Assembly (NCBI GenBank): GCA_000708835.1
Contig: DF237100.1
Location: forward strand, 18,078 to 82,077
Source: Klebsormidium nitens
Lineage: Eukaryota > Streptophyta > Klebsormidiophyceae > Klebsormidiales > Klebsormidiaceae
Direction of reading: 5' to 3'
DNA length: 64,000 bases
Each line of letters starts with the position of its first letter. Position 1 is the stretch's first letter. This document shows, in pieces, positions 12,301 to 23,523 of the stretch. Under the pieces are notes generated by a model, which had not been told where the DNA came from, ran no database searches, and saw nothing but the letters and a program-made list of their open reading frames with translations. A program made the translations under genes and the position numbers.

Positions 12301-14316
12301 CGTTTGGTTAGTGAGCTCGATTGCCCCAGTTGGCGCATGAAGTTTCTGGGGACCTTTTGCAGGCTTTTGCGGACGGCTCCCTTGGTTCCTCGACGGCGCT
12401 GTTCCACGAGACATATGCTGACGATCCCACCAACTACGGCCTGGCTGTCGCGCCAGAGGATTGGCTATTACGGAACGTCGTTGCCGCTGACGCTGCAAAG
12501 CTGCAGGTAAGCAGCGCATGGAACATAAGCGAGAGGTGGCTACTATATGTGTTATTTGATCCTGCCAGCTTTCAGTATATATCTGAAAAAAACGAGCATC
12601 ATTCTGGGAGAGATTCGGTCATAAGCAGTACTTAGACCTTTCTCGTGGTGCCTCAATGACCTTTGGTGCTCCAAACCGTGAACAAGCTCGAGAAACCCCC
12701 TGCTGAACCATTGTCGCGACTCAGTCATGGGACAGAACCCGAATCACGGGGTGAGGCCTAGTCCAATTGAAGTGTAGTCCGAATAGTAGAGTCCCTCAGG
12801 CGACCTTTTCGCCCTTTCTATCTTTCCAGGTGGCAGTGCACGCGATCGGGGACGCTGCCAATGACCGGGTGCTGAGAGCGTACCGACAGGCGAGAGCGAC
12901 GAACGGCTTGAGGTGAGGAACACCCCGCCCTTTTAACAGGAGCTTTCTTATCGAAAGCAGGGAGGTCGAGTACCTTACCGGTGCACCGGGCTCCTGTCTC
13001 TGCATTAATGGGTCCCGCATCAGTGGCCAGACCTTGCAGTTTCCAGATAAGAAGAGTGGATTCAAGTGCCAGCTCGCGGTAACCCTCGGACTGCTCCGGT
13101 CCGCCCTTGCCTCTGAGAAAAAGCTGAGTGTGGCTGTCGGGAGGCCTGAAACGCACGGCGTTCCGGACAATGCGTGAATCCGCAACACGTAGTTTCGCTC
13201 TTTTGTGTTGGAACACACTCGCCGTGGCCCGCCCAAACAGCGTTCAGGCAGTTCTGCACCATGTTCAGCAAGCACAAAAGGATACTCGAATCTTCTCCTA
13301 GTCTTGGTCCAGATCCGAAGTTTTCCGTCGCTCCGTTGCAGGGACCACCGGCACCGAATCGAGCACGCGCAGCACCTGTCTCCCGAAGCCCCCGACCTCT
13401 TCCAAAAGTACCGGGTCACCGCCTCCATGCAGGTGGGCAGCCAAACTTTCTTCTCGATCGTCAGAATGGTTTTGCAGTTGATGGAGAAGATGGTGAGTTC
13501 GGGCGCCAAGAAACGGTCAATCAATGGCTTTCTCTTTGTGTCGTAGCTTGTGAGCCAGGCTGGCTGATCGGTCAAGAAAGTTCCTCAAAGCTTCTAAAGG
13601 AAACTTTCTCATCTGCGGATCGGCAGAGCAGCACTGACGGCCTCACTAGAATGACAGGCAGACTCCCGTGAGGGCCGTAGACGGTGGCATTTCTTGTCGT
13701 GGCCATTTTAAACCATTGTCCAAACTTTTGCCGTGTTGACTTTGAACCAGACCTGCGTTCAAGCTTCTGAGGTTGACTAGTGAATGTGATCGCGGCCGGA
13801 ACACCAAGCCCGTCTTTTTGCTCCGTGCTTCGTATCGTATCCAGACCGAACCCTTATCATTCTCTGAGTCCTTTTACTTGACAGCCGCACCACTTGATTG
13901 ACGACGCTGGCTACGTGGAGAAACGCCTCGGAACGGAACGCGCATCCAAGTCGTCGTACCTTTTCAAAACCCTGCTCGGAAAGGGCGTCCCCCTAATCCT
14001 GGGCTCTGACTGGACGGTCACCCCGCTGGACGCTCTGGACGGCATCCACGCGGCCACTCACAGGACGCCACGTGGCGCTTCAGCTGAGACGCGGCCGTGG
14101 CTGCCAGAGCAGAGACTTAGCGCTGAGGAGGCAATGATTGGTTATACGAGCGCAGCGGCACGTGCCTCTTTCTGGGAAGACGAAGTGGGGTCTTTGGAAG
14201 TCGGAAAGCTGGCCGACTTTGTCGTGCTGGATAGGAATCCGTTGGAAGCCTTTGACGAGCTGCCTAGGGTGCTGCAAACGTTCGTCGGAGGGACGAGGGT
14301 CTATGTGGCTGATTGA
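9394..14316 (+). CDS. Amidohydrolase superfamily protein, YtcJ/LAF3 type
   Basis: Metal-dependent amidohydrolase of the YtcJ-like group. The Arabidopsis member LAF3 acts in phytochrome A far-red signalling; the natural substrate is unknown. Exons are 9394-9652, 9862-9983, 10287-10466, 10970-11288, 11752-11897, 12363-12506, 12830-12912, 13342-13432 and 13885-14316, all in phase, for about 591 residues. The first ~25 residues contain one hydrophobic span (NVAIAAIVVTIFYG), so the protein is probably anchored in an internal membrane. Metal and active-site signatures are in order: DSHVHF (HxH) in exon 2, HIGGVK followed by AFADGSLGSSTA across the exon 5/6 junction, VHAIGD in exon 7, HRIEHAQHL in exon 8 and LGSDWTV with the conserved Asp in exon 9. 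All catalytic elements are present, so it is probably active. Only the ATG at 9394 fits; the TTG two codons upstream is not a start. Confidence 0.92.
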
Positions 14317-15761
14317 TGCGGGATCAGATGTGCCAATTGTTCTGCACGCGTATGCCACTGCAAGAGTTTTGTGATTGTAGGTGCCTGTTCTCTAAGCGCG
14401 TTCCGTCAAGTTCGTCGTTCTGGTAAATAAATGGCATTGTGACGGCTCTTATGACCGGACCGGAGGTCACGCAAGATATCGGCCAAAATACGGGCAGCCG
14501 GCGGGCCTGCCAGCTTATGAGGATCTTCAGCGTCTCATGTTCTAATGCTCGTGTTCGCATCAAGCTTCCGACCTGCGCCAGGGCCTGTGCTGCTGAACTT
14601 TGACATCATTTGATTGCATGAACACTTCCTTGCGACCTCCAAAAATCCATGAACGGCGCGGCACAGGCGGACTGCAGTGCTCAGAGATAGTCAAGCACAT
14701 GCTTGAGTGCCACTGACTGATTTGGAGGACGCCTGATTGTGGCACGCCGGCTTTTGTTTGCATCTCACATGCGGTACGTCATGCCACGCGCCGTGCCACA
14801 GTGACAGTTCGAGTAGTATGTGATTGGATCTGCGCATGAAGATTCTGCGCTTTCCCGGTCCAAGTTCGATCACCGCGATTTAGTCATATAGCTGGTTAAT
14901 TTGCATGCATGTACATGCTTTAGCTGCAGGTCATGATTGAGATTGCATGCAAAGATCTTGGCGCATTGTCGGTATAAAGGTAGTCATGAATCCTGACGCT
15001 CGTCGACTGGATCAGCGCAAACGAAGGTGACGCCGCTGTTAGTAGAACAGGCCGCGCTAGGCCGCCGCGAATCTGAGTTGCGGCCTGCAGCCCCGCCCAT
15101 GATAACCTGTGTTAAACCTTCAGACCTCTTAGCACTGAACGGCGCGGGCGGCCGCGGACGGGGATCGACGAACTTAGGTAATCATGGCACTGGCAAGCCT
15201 ACCTGAGCCTACCAAGTCGACTTGAACAGTGGAGCATTACGAGAATGTGAGACTAGCAGAGCACGGACAAGGAGAATAAGTCTTCGCACGATCGGAACCG
15301 GGGCCACGCTGTTGGACGGAGTCGAGGCACCGGAGTCTGGTGCGACGGCGGTGCTCCCAGCCCTTGATGCTTCCTTAGACCAAAATCTGACGGCCTCTAA
15401 GCTTTACCTCAGAAACAAGGTGCCATGGGAGGCACAACTCCTGTGCAGGTTCTACCCGGAATGTCATATGAACCGTCCGATGAGAGTCTCGAAGCATCTG
15501 ACGGGCAGAACAAGCGGAAAGCTCAGCGGCCGCGGCCCCACCTTCCCAACGGTGTCCCCGGTTCCGATCCTGCGAAGACTTATTCTCCTTGTCCCGGCTC
15601 TAGCAGGCAGCAGAAGCACACGTTTTGGACTTGAACACCAGTAGCGAATAGCAATCGCGATTAGACTAACTGGAGGAGCGCGCCTTTGTTGAACAAACAC
15701 AGTGCTCAGCTCTTTGCGTGCTGTTCTGATTGCGTGCAAGTGCTTAAAAACGCAAACATTG
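14317..15761. other. Intergenic region between the amidohydrolase and oxygenase copy A
   Basis: Contains no supported gene. CATG-rich words such as GCATGCATGTACATGC are found near 14900. A GC-rich GGGCGGCCGCGG block is near 15150. The inverted repeat 15265-15594, listed separately, lies here. The frame at 15425-15634 overlaps the repeat and shows no family similarity. Confidence 0.45.
15265..15594. repeat. Inverted repeat with 39-bp arms (foldback element candidate)
   Basis: The left arm 15265-15303 (begins GGACAAGGAGAATAAG) and the reverse complement of the right arm 15556-15594 match at 38 of 39 bases, with weaker similarity continuing outwards and inwards. The spacer is 252 bases. It could be a small non-autonomous foldback/MITE-like element or a transcribed hairpin. 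No clear target-site duplication was seen at the arm ends. It lies about 170 bp upstream of the start codon of oxygenase copy A and has no counterpart upstream of copy B. Confidence 0.7.
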
Positions 15762-18700
15762 ATGGAGGCTCTCTTAGGGCCCCAGGACCCTTATCGCGAG
15801 GACTTGCGCTCAGCTCTCACAAGCGTAAAACGATCTGGCACGTTCAGCTGTGGTGGCTCGTTGATATTCTGCAGTCCTCCTGGACTAGAAATCCCCGGAG
15901 TTGGCCCCATCGGCTTACCGCTCATTCAACAGCAAGCGCAGGCTTTGGCTTCCCAAGCACGTGCAGGACCAAGGTAAGAATGAAAGACCCAACTCCTGGT
16001 GATACATGGGGATACATTCGTATTCAAATCGTCAACCCGTTCCTAGAGCAGTGCTATCAGCACCGCTACTAGTGCTCAGTTTAGCATCTGATGTAGCTGT
16101 CCGGCTTCTACTTGCCTCAAGCTTGAGAAGACGTTTGGCCATCAAAAAGGATCTGTAGCAACTCAATAGATATGTCTATTTTGTATCTTAAACATCGTCC
16201 TCCTACTTTGGTTTGCAGAGCAGCGATTGGGGACCACTACCCGTGGGGTCAAGGTTTGCAGCTCTTACCCACGGAGTTCAACCTGGCAGGTCTCGGTTGG
16301 GAGACCCAAGTGAAGCAGATCGTAAATGAGAGGGTGAAACCAGGATTACGCCTTTCGACGTCAACAAGGGTGGTACCAAGGCTGAACAAGCTCCTTCTGT
16401 ACGATGCTGGTGGCTTCGCCAAAGGTCACTACTGGGACAAGGAGAAAAGGGCCGACGATTCTTTTGGTACTCTGATGATTGTGCTCCCAACAGCTCGTGC
16501 AGGAGGTAAGTCATCCATGACAGCTGGCTGTCCAATCAATGCATTTTTGCAATCCTTTGGCGGATTCTGCCTTCCAAGACTGTTTTCCATATTTCGAAGT
16601 TTGGCATGTCGTTCTCCCCTGATGAACGTTGCATGCTGACAATTGGGCAAATTTCATCGCAAATAAGGAGTTAAAAACCCCTTGAAAGCTTGTGAAACAA
16701 CTCTTGGGTTCTCCAGGAGAGTTGGTCGTGCGCTATTGGGGTCAGGAAAGTACATTCGACTTTGCAAGAGACGGCTTCTACAACATCAGCTATGCGGCCT
16801 TCTTTGCCAACTGTGAGCACGAGGTCCTGCCGGTCCGAACCGGATTTCTTCTGGCGCTCATCTACGACCTTGTTGCTGAGGTAAAGCCTACAGCTGCTTC
16901 TGTGCCATACGCATCAACGCTGAATGGCCTTTCACCTGGTATCACGGGTCGTTGACATGGATTAGACGTTATGCCTTTCTGCAACGAACAAAGTTTTATG
17001 CTTTCCTTGCTGGGCTCAACTGACAAGTAGATCAAAAGCGTGCTTCAACTTGCACATAGTGTGGCGAATTTTCCAAGTCGTATCCTCTGCACTTGGCTTT
17101 TCGGAGCCGTCTCGTGCAATCCCTCTATTGACCACCAAACTTGCAAACAAATACTTCAAGGAAAAGCTCAAGTACTATCCTTAGTGGAGCATTCTTTTCC
17201 CTTTTCTGAATAGCCTAAACTTCTTCGTACGTGCTTTGGCAGGGGTTCGCCTGTGTCCCACAGCCCGCTGATAACAATAGAGCTGTGAGAACAATCCGAG
17301 AGTTGATGAGGGACTGGAGCCAAGACAGCTGTGGGCCTCAGAAGCTCGTGATCCCACTCACGCACCTGTACTCCGACAGCATCTTGTCCTTCGAAAGCCT
17401 CCAGGGGACAGATCTTGCGACAGTCGACGCTTTGCTGCAAGCTTCCAAAGTAAGCGAACGTATAGAGTCAAGCTTGGAAACAATCCTGCATCGAGCAGGC
17501 ACATCAGTCATGCAGTGCCTGGTATACTACATCGAAATACAGGCCTATATTGCTCTTCCTTAAAAGGCTTCCCTCTCTCAAATTCTCGCCTCGAGACAAC
17601 AAATGAATCACCCTTCTACAGGGTCTGCGTTCTGAAAGCTTCAATGAATGAAAGGCATCATCTGTTCTACACCTCGCTGAGAACATAGGGAACCTCGCTC
17701 CTCCGTAGGTCCCTGGGGGTCAACTTTTCCACCCCTACATCGGTCTGCTGCAAAGAGGCTATTCCAGCTTCCCGCAAGAGAAGAGCCCTCCAATGGAACT
17801 CACGGACGTAAGAGGCTGCGAGGGACAGCAGGAGTGGTACTATCGTCTTGAAGTCAACCTTGAGGGTAAGAGCCGCTTTTCAAAACCTCACTCTGTTTTC
17901 CTCGATTACGCAGATTCTGCACACCGGGCTATGCTTCGCATTCATTTGCGATGGTCGGCTTTTGAAACAAGCTCGCCATGGTTGCAAGCGGAGTCTACAC
18001 TGCTTCCATCTTTATCTTCAAGGTCTTTCCTCATCTTTCCTCATCTTTTTACCTTGATATCTGTATGCTTCTTTTTGACGAGGCACACCGTGAACACCGC
18101 CTGCAGTTTAGTGGAGGAAAGAAGTGGCCTGGCCATCCCTCCAGTAGTCCTACTGAGAAGCAAAACCAATCTTGAACAGGGCGTACTTTTGCAGAGCTGA
18201 TTCCTGGGACTGCTCCCTACCTTTCTGCGGATGACGCAGAACCGGGGTTTCTGGATGAGTTCAACGTATCCCGTAAGGCCGCAGTTGTGATCTGGCCGCA
18301 CACCAGCCGCTGGGAGGTGCGCAGTACCAATTGTGCGGGGGCAGCGCTTGCGGTGAGTAGTCGCCGTTTTTCCACTCCGCCGACATCGTTCTGGCCAAAA
18401 GTCTTACGCGAGGCTCTGCTTTTCCGCTTTGGTATTGGACCTGATTTTCCTTCTCGCTCTCGCTAAAGCAACAGAAGCCGATGCAAGAAACGGTCAATGT
18501 GATCCTCTCGCAGCAGTTTTGTTTGAATGCACCTAGCGACACTTAATGTCTTTCATCATAATTTGCTATGTCTTTGCAGGAAGCCGCCTCGCTGTCCGAG
18601 ATTGTAGCAGCCTTGCCGCGGCTTCTCGAGGCTGCTTGCCTGAGCACAGGCCGCTTCTCTCCCGGCGAATCCCAGACTGTGGCCGACCTGGTGCTCGAGC

Positions 18701-20808
18701 ACGGTCAAGTTTATGCCGTGACAGAGCTGTCCCGTGCTCTGAAGGCTTTGGCCGTGCACGCAGCTGGCCGGCTCTTTGGCCAGCCGGCGAGTCAACTGGT
18801 TCACCTGGTCATCCGTCACGGTGACGTGGAGCTAGCGAAGGTGAGAGAAATTCTGAGGCTTGCTGTTTGATCCCGAGGAGTCTACGAGATATTGCTGCTG
18901 TCCCGAAAAGGATTCTTCCCATCTGTAAGCATACCTGACTCGGTAAATTGCCCTATAACGAGCTCGTCCGCAGATGCGCTCCTCTGGAAGCCGATGATTC
19001 TGCTGTCTACCAACTTCTGTTCCTTAGCAACACGCCCAGATTTGCTTAGCATTTCAAGAGCTGACGTTTTAAACACAGATCTCGGGCTCAATTTCCTCCC
19101 CTCAATGGATTGCAGGCTTTCCTCCAAGGGTACGTCAGCCCGCAATACGAGCACGGCGTCGTTGCTTCCCTCGCAGCCCGTTTTGGTTGGAAGACTCTGG
19201 GACCCCTCATCGTAGGCGCCGCCCTGCGATCATTTTCTCCTCCTGTCTTCGAACGCGGCCTCTTGCTACTGTGTGAAATCGCTCCCCCCCAACAAGCGAG
19301 CGAACTGCACGGGACTGGCACGGCGATATCTGGCTCAGTTACGGACTCAACGGAACGAGGTTTCGACAAGCTCTTCCGAGGAGGCGAATCCGTTGAGGGT
19401 CACGATTTGGACCAGCCTGACAGTGAGCGAGCAGAAGTGTCTCGACAAGCTATGGAAGCGGTCGTGGCAAAGATCTGTGGCGCCCAAACACCTGCCCTTC
19501 TGAGTTTCAACAGCTCCGAAACGATGTTCGGCCCTGGGAGCTTTCAAGTGACCGGCCAGTATCTGAAGGTCATCGAGCGATTCGGGTAAGATGTGTGGGC
19601 GCCCGCAACCGAGAGATTTGTCAGAGAGTCACTCGCCAACCGAGAAGCGGCGGTCGCCTTTGTTTCGAATCTCGCAGCGGCGGGGAGCGAACTAGAGCGA
19701 ACAAATAGTTGCGACCCTCAGCAAGTTCCTTACGTCAGGAAGCTCTTAGTCGTGGCCATTAGGTTTCAGGAGTACTTTGCGGGCAGGTTAGTCGACGTCT
19801 TGCTCTCCGAAGAGGACCCACTATTTAAACTGGGGTGTTCTCCACCAAGTGCGCGCAGCTCCAACTTCGTCAGCGATCTGATGGCAACCCTCGACCGCTT
19901 AGCATTCAGCAGCGAGAGGATGGAAGCTGTCGTTGCCCAGTTCTTCGTTACTCCAAAACTCCACAACTTAGAGGTCACCCTTCTCCCTGCCGTTGAGCAG
20001 CTTCTTCGATATCTAGGAAGCCGCTACAAGGACAGCTCCTGGTTTCTGAAACTGTACTGGGGGTGCCTTGACGCCCTCGAGAACCGCTGTGTGAAACCCC
20101 CCCCGCTCGATGTGTGGGTCCTCCCAACCGCGAGCGCCTGCGCCTGTAGAGACTGCAAGATACTGATCCAATTTTGCATGGATCCTTTTCGGGTGGAACT
20201 TGAGCTGAAGTGCCCGGGGCGCGACTCCAAAGAGCATCTCATCGACAGTGTCGAGAGGTGAGCGTGTTCTATTTTTGCCTATGTCCTTTCTTAGGGTGCT
20301 CACTCGGCTTAGAGCGTGTCGACAGACTTTCTGGGTGATTGCTGCCACTGTGCCCTTCAAGTACTCCCTTTGCGGGATTCTGCGGCTCACTCTGATATCT
20401 CTTAGATTCTGAAATAGTTTGAAGGCTTGTTGTGGGCGCCGTTTATCAATGCTCATCTGGACTCGTGTCTTGCCGTAATCTGCACCTTATACTTGATATT
20501 AGTACCGAGATGTCGATATCCTACTTTTCGACAGGAACCGAATGCCCATCATCATAACCAACCAGGAGTCGGCGCTTGAGAGCGACTCTGCACCACTCTC
20601 CTGCATCAAGATGGGTGCCGAGGAAGACTTTGATCAGAGGATTGTGGACCTGCATTCTAGAATGCAAGCGGAGTACGAAAGCAACATGAGCAGGATACAG
20701 TATATGAGAGCATTGATAGGGGAGAAATGCGGGAATTTTTGGTCAGTAGTCGACGCTTTGAAGCAAGAGCACGAAAATTGGGACTTTCACGAGAATTTGA
20801 TTGGATAA
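15762..20808 (+). CDS. 2OG-Fe(II) oxygenase-domain protein, copy A (in-frame stop; iron site altered)
   Basis: Exons read as 15762-15973, 16219-16505, 16717-16880, 17243-17449, 17709-17865, 18195-18352, 18580-18840, 19116-20257 and 20535-20808, about 953 residues if read through. Residues ~70-220 match the double-stranded beta-helix oxygenase fold: LLLYDAGGF, then FGTLMIVLP, then GELVVRY, then CEHEVLPVRTG. The C-terminal two thirds are helical-looking and unrecognised. The HxD iron motif is disrupted: copy A reads GHYWD where copy B reads SQHRD, so Tyr replaces the metal His. A TAA (19587-19589, codon ~640) interrupts exon 8 and sits in a perfect GTAAG donor context. If 19586-19786 (201 nt) is spliced out, the frame continues to the normal end. 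Otherwise the product is truncated. Exon phases and lengths match copy B almost perfectly. It could be an expressed pseudoenzyme or a young pseudogene. Confidence 0.75.
19586..19786 (+). other. Candidate exitron/intron containing the copy A in-frame TAA
   Basis: This 201-base segment begins GTAAGA and ends GCAG, and its length is a multiple of three. It contains the only in-frame stop of copy A (19587-19589). Splicing joins GG and G into a glycine codon and then reads LVDVLLSEEDP, the sequence expected downstream. When translated past the TAA, the segment still resembles copy B (APATE, AAAGSELER/AAGIELER), so it was coding in the ancestor. That pattern suits an exitron: a coding stretch that can also be removed as an intron. 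Confidence 0.45.
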
Positions 20809-20999
20809 TGATCGGCGCAACCTCTGTCTAGAAGCTTGTGGCAACGAGATTGCACGCTAAGTTTTACGTACTTTGCGCTCTCTATATGAATCACTTGAAT
20901 TCTGTTAGAGTATCACCTTGCTTTGAAATGCATAATAAAGTCTTATCCAACGCGCTCCATCATGTATGCCTTGGCTTTTGACCTTGTGATAAAATTGTC

Positions 21000-21469
21000 A
21001 CATAAAAATGATGTGACAAATTATTTCCAACGAAAATGACCATCGATCAGATCGATTTCATTTGTAGCATCAGGGCTGNNNNNNNNNNNNNNNNNNNNNN
21101 NNNNNNNNNNNNNNNNNNNNNNNNNNNNNNNNNNNNNNNNNNNNNNNNNNNNNNNNNNNNNNNNNNNNNNNNNNNNNNNNNNNNNNNNNNNNNNNNNNNN
21201 NNNNNNNNNNNNNNNNNNNNNNNNNNNNNNNNNNNNNNNNNNNNNNNNNNNNNNNNNNNNNNNNNNNNNNNNNNNNNNNNNNNNNNNNNNNNNNNNNNNN
21301 NNNNNNNNNNNNNNNNNNNNNNNNNNNNNNNNNNNNNNNNNNNNNNNNNNNNNNNNNNNNNNNNNNNNNNNNNNNNNTTAAGTACTACATAAAAATAGAA
21401 TAGTGCAAATTAATTTACTACGAAAATAGACCATCGATCAGATCGATTTCATTTGTAGCATCAGGGCTG
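21000..21469. repeat. Direct repeat flanking the sequence gap
   Basis: Bases 21000-21078, ending exactly at the gap, recur at 21387-21469 just after it. The last 41 bases of both copies are identical (ending TAGCATCAGGGCTG), and the preceding ~40 bases are similar with substitutions and small indels. Either the two contig ends overlap, making this a false gap and a duplicated edge, or a true tandem or LTR-like repeat broke the assembly. Confidence 0.8.
21079..21377. other. Assembly gap (299 N)
   Basis: A run of unknown bases. Any frame crossing it is an artefact. Its real length is uncertain because of the duplicated flanks. Confidence 0.98.
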
Positions 21470-22329
21470 CTGCCGACGAGCAGTCTCGAAGTCTTGTCCA
21501 CCCCAATCCTTCATCGCTTTGCCTCTAGCTGGTCTGAGAACACGGAGTTTACTGTGCTGAATGGCAACTGCCAGCTTAACTTGATGACCAGGTCGGCTGG
21601 TTGGTAACTTGAATTGGTCATTCGAACGAGCCCTGGGAGTCTGGCTAGGGCAGGCATGAAAGACAAAGGCCTTTTAGCAATCACTTGTGGAATTTCGGGA
21701 TTCTATACCTCGAGAAGGCAATCTTCAATACCACGGTTGTTGACCGCATTTGCGGCCCACAGACATATCACTCAATGGTCTTCTCAAACACACCTTCACC
21801 TAGAAATTCTGCTGCCAAGGTGATGGCTCGTCGTGCGGTATTTGCAACAGCGCTGTTTTGGGTTTCTTATCAAGGTCAAACGGAGCCAAGTGAAGCGCCG
21901 AAGTCCTAATACTAACCGATGACCTGCTGGTCATGCCGAGTTTCAAACGTCGTTGGCCGGCCGTCCACGCGGCCGCCCAAGGATCTGGCAAGTCTGCCGG
22001 TTCGCGGTACGATCGCGCCGCACAGGTTTATGTTCAAACTTTGGACCCCGCGGCCGGCCGCGCCTGGCGGCTTGATACAGGTAGCGGGCGCGGCCGGCCT
22101 CCAGGCCCAGCCTTTGTTCGCTTCCGAAGCTGACGGTGATTCGGAAGCTGCCCTCGAGTTGCCTCCTTCGACGCGAACTCACTCACGCAAGGAGCTCAAA
22201 GCTGCTTTGTTGCTGTCCTTGTTCACCGGCAATGTACGTTTGCCAGCAGCTCGAGGTTCCAAAAGACGATTCACCTTAACCTTGGTGAAGCCTGTAAGTC
22301 TTAAGCCGTGACCGCCGCCGTAAGCGAGC

Positions 22330-23523
22330 ATGGCGCTCTTCGCGCAGCTACCAGCTGACCTGAACGAGGAGATCGGGCTGGCGCTCTCGAACAAGCTCAA
22401 CATAAGCCAGCTCAACTTCCTGCGCCTGGTGAACAAAACCTGGAGAGGCGCAGTCGAGGGCGGCCAGTTTGGTTCCCTCGGTAGACTTCTACGTCCGGGT
22501 CTGCCGAAACTGGCCATCCTATTCCGAAACGACGCCACGAGCTGCGAAGAGTCTGAGCTAGACACAAGCGTGGCGGTGGCGCTTCCCGCCATAGGGATCG
22601 TCGATGAAGCCACGTGGCGCGTCCACATCTTTCCGCTGAGCTCGACTGGACCGCTCTTCGTTCATAAACAAACGCACGTCGTCCTTCTGGGGCGTTCCAT
22701 TTTTACCTTCACGAACCTAAAGCCCAAGTCCATTTTCTCGGGATTTAGGGAAGTGAGGCCGACAAACATGGACTCGTACAATCTTGTCTCGAAGCGGGCC
22801 AAAACGTACGAAAGAGACATCCGTCGTCAAGACGAAGAAAGAACGACGTCTTGGTCTCAGTATCTACACGTGATCAATACTGCAAAGCTGGACGAACATT
22901 GTTTCGTGGTGTTTGGTCACCGCTTTGTGCGAAGGACAGCACACCCTTATGGGCGTCACAGGAGGAGTCCGTTAACAAGCAACGTCCAAGCATGTTACGT
23001 GGTACTGCTTTTCAACTCTCGGAGTGCCACGTGGCAACTTCTCCCGTCTGTGCCGCTCTCTGACCAAAGCTGCGTCTACGACGCCCGAAGTTTTGCCTAC
23101 GTTTTGAAAGGGCGTATCTGGGTCACCCATGATCTCCAGCTGTACAGCATAGCTTCGCAGGCGGGAACAGAGGAAGAATGGAGACGCGAGGAGGCTTCCG
23201 TTCCGGTCCGGTGCCTTGAAGCGGCGGAAGCCTCTTGCCAAGTGCTGGCACCCCTTCGAGAGCTGACGCAAAAGGGGCGGTGGCAGTTAGCCGTTCGGAA
23301 CGGGGGTCAGCCAGAACTGCTAGAACTGCCACTTTTAAGAAAGGGACTCGCCTCGCGACCAGTGCGAGGGGCTCTGAATCTGAAGAGAGGGCTTCTCATA
23401 TTGTCTTCAGAGGAAGCGTACTTGGACGGCGGCGAAGTGAAGTATGTTTGGGAGCGGGGCGCAGGCATCGAGTGGTCGCCGCAGAATTGCAGGGTGGTTT
23501 GGGCGGCGGAGTTTAAGGGTTAG
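22330..23523 (+). CDS. F-box-like protein with a beta-propeller-like C-terminal region
   Basis: Single-exon frame of 397 residues starting at the ATG at 22330. Residues 5-40 (LPADLNEEIGLAL, then LNFLRLVNKTWRGAV) fit an F-box: a leading Leu-Pro, hydrophobic spacing and an invariant-like Trp near the end. The remainder has repeated short hydrophobic strands of the kind seen in kelch or FBA-type substrate-recognition regions (ATWQLLPSVP, GRIWVTHDLQLYSI, GRWQLAVRNGG). No canonical double-glycine kelch repeat series is visible. If correct, the protein would be the substrate receptor of an SCF ubiquitin ligase and bind SKP1 through the N-terminus. Lack of introns contrasts with every well-supported neighbour and could reflect retroposition. 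A GC-rich tract lies immediately upstream. Confidence 0.7.
   Translation: MALFAQLPADLNEEIGLALSNKLNISQLNFLRLVNKTWRGAVEGGQFGSLGRLLRPGLPKLAILFRNDATSCEESELDTSVAVALPAIGIVDEATWRVHIFPLSSTGPLFVHKQTHVVLLGRSIFTFTNLKPKSIFSGFREVRPTNMDSYNLVSKRAKTYERDIRRQDEERTTSWSQYLHVINTAKLDEHCFVVFGHRFVRRTAHPYGRHRRSPLTSNVQACYVVLLFNSRSATWQLLPSVPLSDQSCVYDARSFAYVLKGRIWVTHDLQLYSIASQAGTEEEWRREEASVPVRCLEAAEASCQVLAPLRELTQKGRWQLAVRNGGQPELLELPLLRKGLASRPVRGALNLKRGLLILSSEEAYLDGGEVKYVWERGAGIEWSPQNCRVVWAAEFKG

Larger units (their letters stand above)
20809..22329. other. Intergenic region containing the assembly gap
   Basis: No gene is supported. It is AT-rich to about 21.9 kb, then abruptly GC-rich (21950-22110) with several GGCCGGCC and GCGGCCGC words, just before the F-box-like gene. 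The 299-base N run is described separately. Confidence 0.5.

Noticed and set aside
12796-13575. Open frame of 259 codons on the minus strand
   Set aside because: It covers exons 7 and 8 and the intervening introns of the amidohydrolase in antisense and has no family motif.
18460-18545. Possible extra exon between exons 6 and 7 of copy A, with a counterpart in copy B near 44708-44800
   Set aside because: The two copies share similar codons here (QQKPMQE and RQTAMRE), but both soon reach stops. Splicing exon 6 to 7 directly keeps phase 0. Not excluded as an alternative ending of the oxygenase part.
21036-21392. Open frame across the gap
   Set aside because: Made almost entirely of N bases; artefact.
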